Part shown: positions 9,644 to 22,012 of the stretch, one piece after another
Position numbering within the stretch: the stretch's first letter is position 1
Layout of the letters: every line of letters begins with the position of its first letter
DNA from: Rehmannia glutinosa
Lineage: Eukaryota; Streptophyta; Magnoliopsida; Lamiales; Orobanchaceae
Direction: 5' to 3'
Assembly: GCA_016081115.2 (NCBI GenBank)
Contig: CM071929.1
Coordinates: forward strand, 5,146,001-5,210,000
DNA length: 64,000 nucleotides
Made by a program: the position numbers and the translations under genes
Notes under the pieces: model-generated
The model's database searches: none
What the model was told of the DNA's origin: nothing
The model's input: the letters and a program-made list of their open reading frames with translations, nothing else

Positions 9644-12600
9644 CTATGTACTCAATGTTTTTGGGCGGAGGTCTAGGTCGAAACCTCTTTCTCCACCATT
9701 GCTTCTTCCTCTACCTCTTCCTCTCGGGCGTGTATTGTTGTTGGGGTCTTCTTCCCAATTTGAGTGACTAGCGAGTGACCCAGAGTGACCGCCGGTAGTC
9801 TCTTGCCTGTCGACTTCTTCACATAGTGTGAGACCTTTTCCAAGATAAGTCCCAGGAGCCATGGACATGTTTGCGAAGTATCCTTCGGGATGCGGCGTTT
9901 TAAATTCATCAACTAATCTTGGCTCGATTCGGATACGAGATGGCATAAGTGTCTCTGCTCTTTGGAATGCCTCCATGTTGTTTCAAGATATCCATAACTC
10001 GGGCATTCATCCTTCCTTCCACTTCTTCCATCCCCGCTTCAATTGTCTTTCTCTTTTCAACCATAGATACAAAGCAGAGTGTTGGAGTGGCAGAGTCATT
10101 GGGAGTTTCTTGATAATATCATTGTGTGACAAGACCTTGTTGGGGGTTTTTGCAATCATCAAGGTCACATTTTTCGAGCATTCCCCCTCAACAGACTTCC
10201 TTTTCTTTTCTCTTGATACTTCCTCATTTGTCTTTCCTTCACAATCGCTTCTCCTCTCCTTCTCAACTTAAGATCCCTTCAGCGCTTTTAGGTATTCCTC
10301 TTCCCCTTTTTGGCATCATCAAAGGAGAGGAACCCCTGGAAACAAACTAACAAGCGAGGAAGTCGAAGTCTGGCGATAGCAGATTCGCCGAGTCTGGCTG
10401 CGGAGTATCTTGTGAAACTCGAAGCGAGTAGCATTGGACACAACTTTAATCAACTTCATCTCGGCCATGAGAAGGTGAATTTTCGATCCATGTTTTCTTC
10501 CATACGCGAAGCTCATTCTTATTTTGCTCACGCAGTAGCTTTATCTCAGCAGTGTGAGATTCATGCATGTGCTCAATGTGTTCTTTCAATTTTGTCTTTG
10601 CATCAACATTCTCAGCTCGCCATACCAACAACTTGTTGAACAATGTTTCAAATATCTAGCTTGTTCTACACGCATTGTTTGTTGTTGTTGCCACCACTCC
10701 CGGATTCGACTATTATGCCTCTCAAGTCGCCATAAGGTTGGCATCTCTGTTATCGATCTCATGTCCATCGAGCCCGGTGCCTCTCCATCCATTCAATTTC
10801 ATGAAATAATGCTTTGAACACCCCGAACTTGAGTTGTTTCCTCTGTTGCGGTGACGGCCAAGCAACATCAAAATCATAGTCAATTTGGAACGATGGTATC
10901 GATGGAATGACGGGATATGGGTGCGGGAAGCGCTCGAGATCTCTTTCGACTCTTCAAGGAGGTCGGGTACCTCCGAGAGAGAAGGAAATGATTCTACAAA
11001 AGGATCATCACGGGCGGCAACGGGATTTGTTCAATGATGAGTGGTGCCCGTGAAGTTCCTTGTGGGGTCGAACCCTGTGACTTGGGGAGCTGCGCATTGG
11101 ACTCTGTTTGGTGGGGTCTATTGTAAATTTGACCCGACTTGCTTGAGCCTCAATCTGTCTCAACGGCCGTCGGTCTCATTTGGTTTTTCCAATTGAGTTG
11201 TTTGGTCCTCGGCCTTATCGAGCGTCATCGGACGATGATGAGATTTCCATGGGTGGCTCATCATCAAAGTTGTAAGTTTTGAGTAGTCTTGTGGTCGACT
11301 TTCTCGTAGTTGGAACATCCTCGATTGAGTCTTTTAGATCGATCCCAGGGGGATGACTCAACTTCATCGTCTCCTTCCGATCCCGAGAAAGGTTACATCG
11401 GGATTATCACGGGAATCGTGAAGCGCACTTATCTCCTTTTACGATGGATCAATGATAGCGGGAGGGATGTTACGTACTTGACTTCTTTACCCGGGAAGAC
11501 TCAACCTCCCGTTGGCCTTCATTACCTCTGCGAGTCTCAAGCTGCAGCCGAGGCCTGGACATTCCTTTCGACGATGTCATTTGTCTTAGGGTCTTTCATG
11601 CGGTGGCATCCATTGGAGTCTCAACTCCATGGATTGCAATTTCATCGCCCAGTGTTAACTCCCAGTACATTCTTTCCGTGCCTCGACCGCATCATCGGTG
11701 TCATTAGCCTTGGAGCGTTGGCACCTCGGAGAGCAGTCTCAATGCCGAGCCTCGTTGATGACAACTTGTTGTGTACTTTGTGTTTGTTCCTTCTCCACTT
11801 CGCCTCCTAGATTCGTTGTGGAGTCTTCTCGCAAACATCCTCCGACCTTTGCTGCGGTGGGAGGAGTTTCCCCCTCGGTGGCACACCGGTGAGTGACTTG
11901 GAATGGGGTCACTCGTCTCTAGACTCGATTGTTTCCACCGAGTATTCAGCCGTTGGGACGGTGGTAAGACACCTTCATTAGGGGTTGGCTCATTGGGGTC
12001 CCCACTATCCCGTTTCATCGCGATTCCTTAATTCCTTCTTCCGAAAGTGGAGTGGGAAGTAGTGGCAGCAACAACGGTAGCAATATGTTGCACCACTCCC
12101 ATTGGGTCTATCTCATTTGTGTTTTGGAGGACTCTCTGGTCCCTCCATCATTCTTTGCTCATGAAGGATTCTCGGATTCGTGCATTGCTTATCGCATTTT
12201 GCAACTCTTACGGGCGAATAGGGTCCAGATCCTCATCACTTTACGATAGGACGTCAAAGTGAGGATGTGTATGTTACGTGGTGCCGGTGATAGGGCGGAT
12301 GATGGCCTTCTCACGTGCCTCTGCGTCCTCATTTGCTTTAGCCCGTTCATTTTCTTTTTGAATTTCAGTATATTTATGCAATTATCCTCGTCAAGGGCTT
12401 GCGAAGATGTGTCCACCTCAAGAAATCAAGAGTTCTTCTTCCGCCTCAAACAATGAACTCGGATTTTCAAAGCGCACTCGGATAGGCTCGGCTTCCATGT
12501 TATCCACTCTCGCAGACGATTTTGAATATCACGGATACAATGGAGAGTGCATGATTACATCGTCTTCATCATCCTCTTGCGACCCTCATTTCCAGGTATT

Positions 12601-12777
12601 AAGGTTAGCGAGACCTCATTTGCTCGACACCTTCGGCGGCCTCTGCTCTGGTGGAGAAGCAACCACATCAAGGTGATTCGGTTTGCCTCGGATTGTGCCT
12701 TGTTCCTCGGTTGTTCTGTCTGGTGGGTCATCGAGTTGCCTCTGTGCGATCGGCCTCGGCCAGACTTGGCAGTTTCA
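9644..12777 (-). pseudogene. Element B ORF3, C-terminal part (broken)
   Basis: Minus-strand coding segments in changing frames match element A segment by segment: 12785-12555, 12416-12189, 12018-11704, 10643-10446 (contains EHIEHMHESHT, helix-rich and charged) and 9976-9644. The last one ends in an arginine/glycine-rich tail (GRGRGRS). Conservation of peptide words between A and B, despite shared damage, suggests that this was once translated. With the N-terminal part (12778-13994) the ORF would have been about 1,400 codons. No known catalytic motif is visible. Confidence 0.5.
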
Positions 12778-13994
12778 TCAATCATTTTGGAGACTCACTT
12801 CTCCAAAGAATCTCGAGTATCTTCTCCGGTGAGTGGGTGACTCGGCCGGTTTCTCAAGCTCGAACGCTTGAAAATTCTTCTTCTTCTCCTTGTTTGTACC
12901 GGAGGGATTTACGGTTCGGATAGAGTTTTTCCGAGTCTTGGGCGGCGGCGGGTGTCTTTGTTGTTTTTTTCGAGAAGTTGGCCGTCTTGGCTTATCGTTC
13001 TCTCTTTTTGACAGGAGAAAGGTATTTGAGATTCCTTCTTCGCCGTAGCCTCTTTGGGGCGGGAGACACGGCTGTGGGGGGCGGAGTGACTCGAGCTGCA
13101 GGGCGGGATCGATTTGTTTTTCTTTCTTTGCAGGGCGTGATTCTCTTAGTTGCGCAGGGGCAACCTTATTCTTTGGTGGAGAGGAAACATCTGTATCTTC
13201 AGGGTCAGCCGATTCCCCCTCACTTGTCTCAGCTCTCTTAGCGTAGGCTCTCTTCTGTGTGCCAGAGAGGTTTGATCTGAACATCCTCTTGTTGACATGG
13301 AACGCCTTTCCATGTCGAAGAGGGACTCCTTTTACCTCCATCAACCGGCCGATCACCAGACCGTATCCTAGGGAACCTCCAAACGCTCCGTCCTCCTTGA
13401 AGGAATTGTTCCCAATGTTCTGGCAGAGTCTGCTGTAGACAAACTCAGCCCAGTTCACTTTCTTTTCTTCAATGATTGCAGCCATTACGATCAATTTTGC
13501 TTTGGACAGTTGGTCAAAGCTGCCAAATTTGATGTCTATGCATTTGGCAACGATGTCCAACAATTTGTGGTAGTCCTCCTTCAGCAACCTCTTGTTAGTT
13601 GTGTAGACTATCTTTTCAGCATAGTCGGTCTTGGCTACTTCTTTCCAGCAGCGTGACCAAGTCAACATCACTTCATTGATTTTTGGTGCTCCTTCCGCCG
13701 TAACGGCGATTTCGCCAAATCCTTGGTAGTGATGATGAACTCCTTCCCATGAACAGAGGATTTGATCCCCTCATCGTGAATCTCAGCGTTCACGTAGAAC
13801 TGTGCGACCTCTTCCACATAGGTCATCGAAAACTTCATCGTCAGAAATGGTTTTAGCCCAGACGTTTCGAGTTTTTCAGCGATCTTCTTTACGAGGGCGT
13901 CATCGGACCCCTGTTTGACCATACCCTCGAAATCCACAGTAGACCCGGTGTGGATTTGCTTTCCTAGTTTGACAAAATCATGAGTCGATGCCAT
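12778..13994 (-). pseudogene. Element B ORF3, N-terminal part (one frameshift)
   Basis: The ATG at 13994-13992 starts a frame MASTHDFVKLGKQ... that stops near 13668. A missing base near 13712 would put it in register with the 297-codon frame 13671-12778. The first ~220 residues are compact and mixed-helical, with FYVNAEI and VHGKEF words that resemble the 'putative plant transposon protein' domain found in long plant retroelement ORFs (family recalled, not searched). After that come about 150 residues of lysine/arginine/proline/serine-rich, probably disordered sequence with several basic clusters that could act as nuclear localisation signals. It lies ~560 bp downstream of the end of pol and would need its own expression strategy. 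Element A has lost this part. Confidence 0.55.
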
Positions 13995-14552
13995 TTTTCA
14001 GTATTTCTCCGAATGAAACTTAGAAGATGATTTGAAGATTGATAGGGTTTTGTGAGAGTTTTTGCCTTTGCTTCTAAGAGAGAGAAATGAACAGTTTTGG
14101 TAATGTGTGAGAGAAACGGACGAAAATGGTTTAAGTATGGTTCATGAAAGGATGTGCGGGTGGTTTTTGAAATGTGATTGAAATCAACGGCTTAGATTTT
14201 GCACGCCGATTTGCATTTAATGTCTCGTATTTAATGCGGCAGCATTTATATCCTATCATACGCTTGGTGTGCGGCTTTTGTCTGTACACATCATAATTAT
14301 GCTGACGTCATTCTTAAAAACATTCCCGCTTAGTAAAAACGACTGCGTTTTTGTCACTTTGCTCATAAATGACTCAGCTTGCCCCTCCCGATTTAACTCT
14401 TCTTTCCTCGCATGTGACTACTCAATTTGTCGCCTAACTCGGTGCATGACTTTCTTTCCGATCTGACTAATTCACTTAATTGATTTGAGAGTTGATTCTT
14501 TTTCCTTTTTTCGTGTTTCATTTCTTTTCTTTGAGTCTCCGAGTGTCAACTC
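13995..14552. other. Spacer between pol and ORF3 in element B
   Basis: This is about 560 bp of non-coding sequence between the end of RNase H and the ORF3 start. It is partly shared with 22898-23207 in element A. It could hold a promoter or splice acceptor for ORF3, but I see no convincing motif. Confidence 0.4.
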
Positions 14553-16300
14553 ACTCAATTAATCCTTCATGCTTGAGTTCTTCAAATCTTGACTCACTTA
14601 ATGGTTTTGTGAATATATCGACCCAATTGTTTATCGGTTGAAATATATTCCAAGGTGATGTCCTTCTTTTCAACATGATCTCTTATGAAGTGATATCTGA
14701 CATCGATATGCTTTGTACTTGAGTGCAACACAGGATTTTGATTGATTGTAATTGCACTTGTGTTATCACACATGATTGGAATTTCCTTTTCTTCAACTTC
14801 ATAGTCTCTCAGCTGCTATCTCATCCATAAGACTTGGGCACAACAATGCTTGCATGACTATGTATTCTGGCGTCAATTTGTGGAGGTAGCTATTGAATTT
14901 TGCTTCTTGCTAAACCAGGAAATTAGCCTATTTCCAAGCATTTGACATGTGCCTGAGGTACTCTTCATGTCAACTCTACATCCAGCATAGTCAGAGTCTG
15001 AGTAACCAATTAGCTTGAATCCACCTTCCTTTGGATACCATAAGCCAACTTCTTGGCTTCCTTTCAAATATCTCAAGATTCTCTTGGCTTGCGGTCATGT
15101 GGCTTTCTTTTTTGGAGCAGATTGAAATCTTGCACATACACCTACAACAAAGGTGATGTCCGGCCGCTTCTTTGTGAGATAGAGCAATGATCCAATAAGT
15201 GCTCAGTATCTTGTTTGATCTGATCTTGCCATCCGCATCCATATCCATTTTGATCGATGTATTCATTGGTATTTTCAGGAAGACTTCTCTTCCATACCAA
15301 ATTTCCTCATTAAATCTACGGTGTATTTTGTCGACTTATGAAGGTTCCATCCTTCATTTGTTTCACTTGGAGTCAAGGAAGAATGTCGACTCTCCCATCA
15401 TGCTCATTTCGAATTTGCTTTGCATGAGGTTTGAAAATTTATCACATGACTCTTTGTTTGTGGATCCAAAAATGATGTCATCCACATATATTTGAACAAG
15501 CGTATGCTCTTCCTGTCTTGAATTCGAAGAGTGTTCTATCCACTTTTCCTTTTGTGAATCCATTCTCGGTCGGGAATTGTGATAATGTGTCATACCATGC
15601 TCACGGGTGCCTGTTTCAATCCATATAGAGCTTTCTTGAGTTTGTATACCTTATCTCCAAGAATCTTACGCTCAAATCCTGGAGGTTGTTCAACATATAC
15701 TTCTTCTTCCAATAAACCATTAAGGAATGCACGCTTTACATCCATTTGATATACAATAAAATTCTTGTGAGCTGCATAGGCAAGAAACATCCTAATAGCT
15801 TCCAATCTTGCTACATGGGCAAATGTTTCATCAAAATCTATCCCTTCTTCTTGGCAATATCCTTTGGCTACTAATCTTGCTTTGTTTTCTTACCACGTAA
15901 CCTTCCTCGTTCATCTTGTTTCGAACACCCATTTAGTACTAATAACATTTTGATGGGTGGGTCTTTGAACTAATTCCCATACTTTATTTCTTTCAAATTG
16001 ATTGACTCTTCTTGCATAGCTTGAATCCAATGTGTGTCATCCAATGCTTGTGACACATCTTTAGGCTCTATTTGTGAGATAAAGAATGTGAACATAAGCT
16101 TCTTGTTGAGTTCGGATCTTGTTTTGACACCTTCTCTTATATCTCCAATGACTAGTTACGGTGGATGGTCTCTCACCATCTTACATCAGGTTGGAGTAAG
16201 TTAGCTGGATTCATTCGTCTTGCGGTATTTGTGTTGCTTTGATCAGCTCTCTCGTAATCACTTAGCCGCAAATTTTCCATTGTTTTTGAGACTCGACTAT
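14553..16300 (-). pseudogene. Element B reverse transcriptase-RNase H (broken)
   Basis: Pieces of the Copia RT are in several frames: a QMDVKRAFLNG segment and ALYGLKQAP (15805-15590), the catalytic YVDDI block (15593-15363), and RNase H with YSDSDYAGC, KSTSGTCQMLG and SWFSKKQNSIATST (15076-14873). RT copies element RNA into DNA and RNase H removes the template. At least four frame breaks separate the pieces. One break is a base missing from an AGCT site near 16000, also missing in element A. Confidence 0.8.
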
Positions 16301-16330
16301 CTCATCTTCATCGAGTTTATAATTCCGGCT

Positions 16331-17701
16331 TCAACTTGAGATAGGGGATGTTTCGCATGGTTGGTTAATTGACTTATCAAGCGATTCTTCAATGTCTTCT
16401 CCATTTACATTTGTCTCATCGAACACCACATGAATGGATTCCTCTGCAACCATAGTCCTCTTGTTGAGTACTTTGTAGGCTTTGCTTTCAGCTGAGTATC
16501 CCAAGAAGATACCTTCATCAGCTTTAGCATCGAAAGCCTTTAGATTATCTTTGCCATTGTTATGGATGAAGCATTTACATCCAAATATTCTAAAATATGC
16601 AACATTTAGTTTTGTCCCTGTCCAAATCTCATAGGGAGTCTTTGCCAGCTGTCTGTTTATCATGCATCTATTTTGTGTGTAGCATGTTGTGTTTATTGCT
16701 TCAGCCCAAAATCTTTTTGGTAACCCTGTTTCAGCTAACATGGTCCTTGCTGCTTCTTTGAGAGTTTTATTTCTTCTTTCTACAACTCCATTCTGCTGTG
16801 GAGTCCTTGCTGCAGATAATTCATGACCAATGCCATTTTCAATACAATACTGAGTTATTATACCATTTACAAACTCAGTTCCTCTGTCAGATCTTATTTT
16901 GATAATGGTTTGGCTATTCTCATTTTGAATCCTCTTTATCAGCTGTGGTAGTTTCTGTAGAGTTTCTTTCTTCTTACACATGAATATTGTCCATGTATAT
17001 CTTGAATAGTCATCTACGACCACCAAGGTGTATTTCTTTCCACTTATGCTAGCTGGTTCAACTGGACCAAATAAATCCATATGTAGCAGATGCAATATTC
17101 CAGTTGAAGATGAACATGTCTTTTCTTTGAATGATGATTTGATTTGTTTTCCCTTCTGACATGCGTCACATATACTCTCCTTCTTGTATATTGAGTCTGG
17201 AAGTCCTTCCACAAGATTGCTTCTGGCAAGCTTGTTAATCGTTTTAAAATTCAGGTGACTCAACTTCTTATGCCACAACCAACTTGATTCAGCTGTGCTC
17301 TTTGCTAATAGACAGGTGTTGGGTGTTGCAGTTGACCAATCCACGACATACATGTTCTTTTGTCTGCATCCTTGCAACACAACTTCATTTGATTCAGTAT
17401 CCTTGATTTGACATATACCCATGTTAAATCCAACATTATAACCCTTGTCACAGAGTTGGCTGATGCTTAGCAAGTTGAAGTTGAGTCCTTCAACATATGC
17501 AATATCTGTGACTTCTAATCCATTTTTCTTGATGGATCTAATGCCTCTTATTTCTCCTGGAGCTTCATTTCCTCCAAATATGACTTTTGCTCCTTTGACT
17601 TCCTTGAATTTTTGATTTTTCTTGTTTCTGTCATATGTCCGGAATGACCACTCTCCATGTACCAGGTTCCTTGGCACTCGGATGTTCCTTGAACACCGCA
17701 A
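16331..17701 (-). CDS. Element B integrase region (456-codon open frame)
   Basis: This is the longest uninterrupted retroelement frame in the window. It starts in the linker after protease, then shows the GAG-pre-integrase zinc finger (WHKKLSHLN ... CDACQKGK, HHCC type) and the integrase core. The acidic catalytic positions appear in HMDLFGP, IRSDRGTEF and GVVERRN. The Copia-typical KCFIHNNGKDNLKAFD and GIFLGYS block follows. Integrase inserts the DNA copy into the genome. It is normally part of one gag-pol polyprotein, so the first Met is not a true start; the frame is isolated by breaks on both sides. Confidence 0.85.
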   Translation of the reverse strand: MRCSRNIRVPRNLVHGEWSFRTYDRNKKNQKFKEVKGAKVIFGGNEAPGEIRGIRSIKKNGLEVTDIAYVEGLNFNLLSISQLCDKGYNVGFNMGICQIKDTESNEVVLQGCRQKNMYVVDWSTATPNTCLLAKSTAESSWLWHKKLSHLNFKTINKLARSNLVEGLPDSIYKKESICDACQKGKQIKSSFKEKTCSSSTGILHLLHMDLFGPVEPASISGKKYTLVVVDDYSRYTWTIFMCKKKETLQKLPQLIKRIQNENSQTIIKIRSDRGTEFVNGIITQYCIENGIGHELSAARTPQQNGVVERRNKTLKEAARTMLAETGLPKRFWAEAINTTCYTQNRCMINRQLAKTPYEIWTGTKLNVAYFRIFGCKCFIHNNGKDNLKAFDAKADEGIFLGYSAESKAYKVLNKRTMVAEESIHVVFDETNVNGEDIEESLDKSINQPCETSPISS

Positions 17702-20036
17702 TCAAGGAAATTAAGTTTTAGGTACCCATACTTGTGCGGGTCCGAGGGGTTAGTATTGTAAGATGATCCAACCAACCTATAGCCAAATGATTTGACTCTA
17801 AGGGGTTGCCATCTATCGTGCCATAATCATAATTAATTTTGGCAAATTGCTTGGGGATTCTAGGTTCATACAACTGTCTCTTTTGTCCGTATATACGTAT
17901 ATGTGTTTTAACAATTGCCTTCTTTGGGTAGTTGTGGTGTCTCCGAGTGTAGTGCCTAGGTGCATATGTGTCTTTGATGAAAGCTCTTATACCTTTGGAA
18001 TGGCCTTTCTTTGAGTTCTAGGCCTATGCCATTTGGGCTTATATTCCATAGGTCTTTTTTTGATAGTTCACATTATTCCAATCGGCTTGGCTTGGTGCTT
18101 TCTACCATTCCCTTCATATGTATTTCTTTTATAGAACTTCTCAAGTTTTTGGTAGCTCTGTTTCTTCTTTACAGGGTATTCCCTGTTTGGAGTTTGTTGA
18201 GGAACTCGGCTGGATTTCTTCTCAGCTGTCCTCTCAGCACACTCAACTGGCTGTTTTCCTTTTCCTTTTATAACCAAGGCCAGTTTGCTTGTAATTGTGC
18301 TTTGGAATGAATGTGTGTGCACCATTTGGAGTTTTGGATTTTTGAGATACTTCATTGCTTGAAGATCCTTTTTCCAAAATCACTTTTGGAGCTTGACATA
18401 GCACAGAGGAATTAAATCCTAAGCATGTCTTGTCTCCACATTCTCTTTGACTCATAATAAGATCATCCAATAATTTAGATGCCTTAGTGAATGAGGCAAT
18501 CATATTTTTGAGGTCATTTTCCCTCTTTTCTATAGCAGCAATCTCTGCTATTAGCTTAGTATTTTCAGTCTTTAGACTTTCATTCTCATCAGCTATTTGA
18601 CTTAGAGTACTCGGCTCCTTAGTCATTTGTGAGTTTTGGCTCTTGAGTAAGGTGTTTTCCACATTTAGTAGTGTGTGTGAGGATTTAATGTGTTCAAAAT
18701 CTTTCATCATTTTGCCTAATGAATCATAAAGATCGAGTGGGTGATGAAGTGTGTGTGTCATCACTATCACTAGAATCGAGTTTGATGAGTTAGAGTGTAC
18801 CTCATCTTCTTGGTTAGGTTGGTCTTGTTCTTGGCCATCAAACGGATCAAGGCTTCTTCTTCAAAGTCACTTGAGTAGTCGCCTTCACTACTCTCGAATC
18901 AGCCTATGTCTCTTGACTTTTGTCTCGGCCGATCTCTGCGACCAACATTGCCTTTTTCTTTTCTTGTCTTCTTTCTTTGAAGACCTTTCTTTCTTCTTCA
19001 TTCTGTCTTGTTGACTACGGGATATGGGCAATCAATGGCATAGTGACCTGGTTGCCTCTGTTCAGACATAGATTTTCAACCTTTTGATCGACTCTTTCCA
19101 TTCTTGGATTGTCAAGACTTTGATATTCAGCTTTTTGATGATATGTTCTCTTGGTTGGCCTATCTTCCCTTGACTTGGAGGGAGGAGCCGAGTGTCTTCG
19201 GAGGATTCGCCCTTGCCTCTCTTGTAGTTCTTATTGAAGAACTTGTTGAACCTTTTAACCATCGGGCTATTTCTCCGGGTCTATGACTTTGACCTCGGCT
19301 CTCTTGCCATCCTTAACTATTAGAGCATTGTTTTGGGTACAACTGTCTCTTCCTGGTCTTTTCTTCTCAGCTCAAATTCGTAGGCTTTGAGATCTGAGAA
19401 TAGCTCATGGTTGGATGTCTTCGATAGGTCCATGGAATGTCTTAGTGCCATGACCTTCATTTCCCATTCAGTTGGGAGACTTTTTAGGATCTTCATACAC
19501 ATTTCTTCGTGTATATTCTTTTCCAAGTGCGAGATAGCTCGTTGGTAATTTCGTGAACCGAGCATCCGGTTGATCCAGGTTCTCTCCTGCGATCATTTTG
19601 AAATTCTCAAATTTCGTGACACGACCCACCGATAATTTATTTTCCTTGATTTGCTCTGAGCCTTCACAAATTAATGTTAGCTTGTCCCAGATTTCTTTAG
19701 TCGTTTTGCATGATTTGACTTTATTGAACATGGCTTTGTCCAAAGTTTTGTAAAGAATGTCCTTGGCCACATTGTCCAAGTTATATCTTTTTCTGTCATC
19801 ATTTGTCCATTCATTTCTTGGTTTTTCAACCATAGCTGGTCTAGGAGCAACATCCTCTTCACTTTCAATTGCAGACTCTCCTTGTTGTGTTCACTTTTAA
19901 AATTTGCGGTGGCCCATCCTCTATCACTATCCACATCTCATCATGTAATCTTTGATAGATGAGCCTGCATACGAATTTTCCAATCATCAAATTCTTCAAT
20001 TGTGAACATAGGAATGCGTGTTAAATTTGCTTCCAT
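17702..20036 (-). pseudogene. Element B gag and protease region (broken)
   Basis: The ATG at 20036-20034 begins MEANLTRIPMFTIEEFDDW and stops at a TGA after about 31 codons; element A stops at the same place. Further pieces carry NLDNVAKDILYKTLDK and CKTTKEIWDKLTLICEG (19833-19468), typical of SIRE-type capsid. A zinc-knuckle remnant (PGHYAIDCP) lies near 19040. A long leucine/glutamate-rich coiled-coil stretch follows (18770-18243). The protease region leads into the integrase frame. Gag packages the RNA; here it cannot be made as one protein. Confidence 0.75.
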
Positions 20037-20150
20037 GATAATAACTTTTGATGATAAAAAGAGTTTTGAAAACTCGAGTATTAAAACAGGCTTTGAAAAA
20101 TTTGGAGATCTAGTTCAGTAACCAGTGCGGACGGCTCAATGAACCAACCA

Positions 20151-20161
20151 CTCTGATACCA
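20151..20161 (-). promoter_or_regulatory. Primer-binding site of element B
   Basis: The minus strand reads TGGTATCAGAG, complementary to the initiator tRNA-Met end. It lies two bases from the LTR start at 20164. Confidence 0.8.
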
Positions 20162-20163
20162 CT

Positions 20164-21735
20164 TGTAGGTCCCAAGGGGTATGAGTGTAAGGTTTAGAAG
20201 GGGGGGTTGAATAAACCTTACCAACTTTTCTATTTAGTCCTTTTAAAAGTTCGAGTTGATACTACACAATTTGTGTCCTTGGTGGATGACTAATTTAGTT
20301 AATCAAGAGAGTTAGTCACTCAATGACTGACCGAGTTGTTGATAGAATAACTCAGCTGTTAAAACTAAAGACTTAGCTCAACTATAGTTTGTTTTCAGCG
20401 GGAGACTTAACACCCTTAAATATGGTTTAGTTTTGATTTAATACTTGGTTTTAGTACTTAGAGATTATCACGTGGATAGCAAATTTATCAGCAGAGTTAA
20501 ACAAATAAGATGCATGAATTAAAGTGTTGAAATGTAAATGACACGATAAGTTTTATAAAGGTTCGAAGATGGGGTAATTCTTCTAGTCCTCTCTTCTCCA
20601 ACTCCTGGAGGAATCCACTAAGTATTGATCAGTATACAGAGTAGTAACAGTCCAGATACAAGTCTTGATCACACTGGTGACTTGATCCTTTGGGACTCGA
20701 TGTCCGGAGATACCTTGGTCACGCGGTGGCTTCTCGTGACGACTCAACTTCTTCACAGGGCGTTGTTTGTCTTGCTACTACTGACCCACTTGCTCAAGCT
20801 CCTTGATTTGATCACGAAGCCCTCCAAAAACTTGAGACTGGTTCGACCTTGAACCTTTCTACAATCCTCCGTGGAGTGTAGACCCCTTGATTCTTCAACA
20901 ATTTCCTCTTCAACTGATTGAAGTTATCTTTCCTTCACAGGTGAGTGTTGGATTGATTTTCTTTGTAATGTAGGCTTGAGGATTAATCTTGAATGATTTG
21001 AGAATATTTTTGGTTACAGATATTGCTTTTCTTGCTCGTATTTGTTTTCTGATTGTCAAGGTAACCAACATTCTCTCAAATAAATTCCTCAGCCTTTTAT
21101 AGTGTTCTTTTTGAAAATTTGCCCGTTGAAGAGATAGGCTTATTTTCAAAAGACACTTGTGGTCGTTGGCTTGTCTTGTTGCAGTCCTTGGAATTGCCAC
21201 TTCCTCGTATGAATTGTTCTTGACTTTTGAGTTCGACATGGTGCAAGTGCGTGCTTCCAATTGGTTTATTCCTTTTGCACGCTTCTCGGGATCGAGCACT
21301 TCAAGAAAGGTAGTATGGAGATATTACTTATTTAAGTAATTTTCTTGACTTCGTGCAATGGACTCTTTTTAGTTGTCTTGACTTGATCGCAGTTCTTTAA
21401 CTTCCCCAGGTGACTTAGTCGCCTTCCAATCATGGATGACTCTTACGTCACTTCAACTTGAGACTTGGCTATCTTGAGTTGACTTGACCGATACTTTACT
21501 CGATTGCATCTCATTTGCACATTGATCGAGTTCCGTTTCTTCTTTGCCATACTCGGTGTCTCGCAATGAGTCTTCCTTCTAGTCTCCGGTTGTCTTTTGC
21601 ATGTTTAGGCATACCGACTTAACTCACTTGACAGCCCTATCTATTACAATGCGTTTACAACAAAAATGGGGTGCCAACTTCCTATTCTAAGTTTTACATG
21701 GCATTCATCAAAATCTATAAAATGATTTCCCAACT
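20164..21735 (-). repeat. Element B 5' LTR
   Basis: 1572 bp from TGTAGGTCCCAAGG to TTTCCCAACT. The final base differs from the expected CA end. The Gypsy LTR resumes at 21736. Confidence 0.85.
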
Positions 21736-22012
21736 GATTCACATTCAAGCATATTTATATCCAACATCTTCCAATCCGAGTGTATTTGATATCTTTCGTG
21801 TTCTTAGTTGCCTCTTCCACTTTTATTTGCTTTTGTTTTATTTTTATTTTTGCAACAAACTATTTGACGAATTTGTATTTGGATAATAAAAAGACGGTAA
21901 TTGCTAGTAATCATAGTCCTCGTGGGAATGACACTTGATACTCGCTTAGCTCTGCTATAAACGATAGGTGCACTTGCCTAGGCCGTTTTTAGGAGTAGCT
22001 TCCGAGCCATCA
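21736..22012 (+). repeat. 3' LTR remnant of the Gypsy element
   Basis: These 277 bp match 6884-7162, ending GAGCCATCA, followed by target duplication GTGGT (22013-22017) that pairs with 5381-5385. The first ~1.5 kb of this LTR is missing. Confidence 0.85.

Larger units (their letters stand above)
8133..21735 (-). mobile_element. Copia element B, second copy of the SIRE/Maximus-like family
   Basis: B has the same layout as element A: a right 5' LTR (20164-21735), PBS, gag, integrase, RT-RNase H, ORF3, polypurine tract and a left 3' LTR (8133-9095, lacking its first ~600 bp). It lies within the 3' LTR of the Gypsy element, which resumes at 21736. It is the more complete of the two copies for integrase and for the start of ORF3. 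All long ORFs are interrupted, so it is probably not autonomous as read here. Confidence 0.85.
5386..22012 (+). mobile_element. Gypsy LTR retrotransposon, mostly deleted, interrupted by Copia B
   Basis: Its 5' LTR starts TGATAAGTG at 5386 and its 3' LTR ends GAGCCATCA at 22012. The flanking 5-bp duplication GTGGT is intact at 5381-5385 and 22013-22017. Only the 5' LTR, primer-binding site, ~410 bp of leader and the last 277 bp of the 3' LTR remain; the rest of the interval is Copia B. No gag or pol is left, so the lineage rests on the tRNA-Asp primer site, which is typical of Athila/TAT-type Gypsy elements. Confidence 0.8.
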
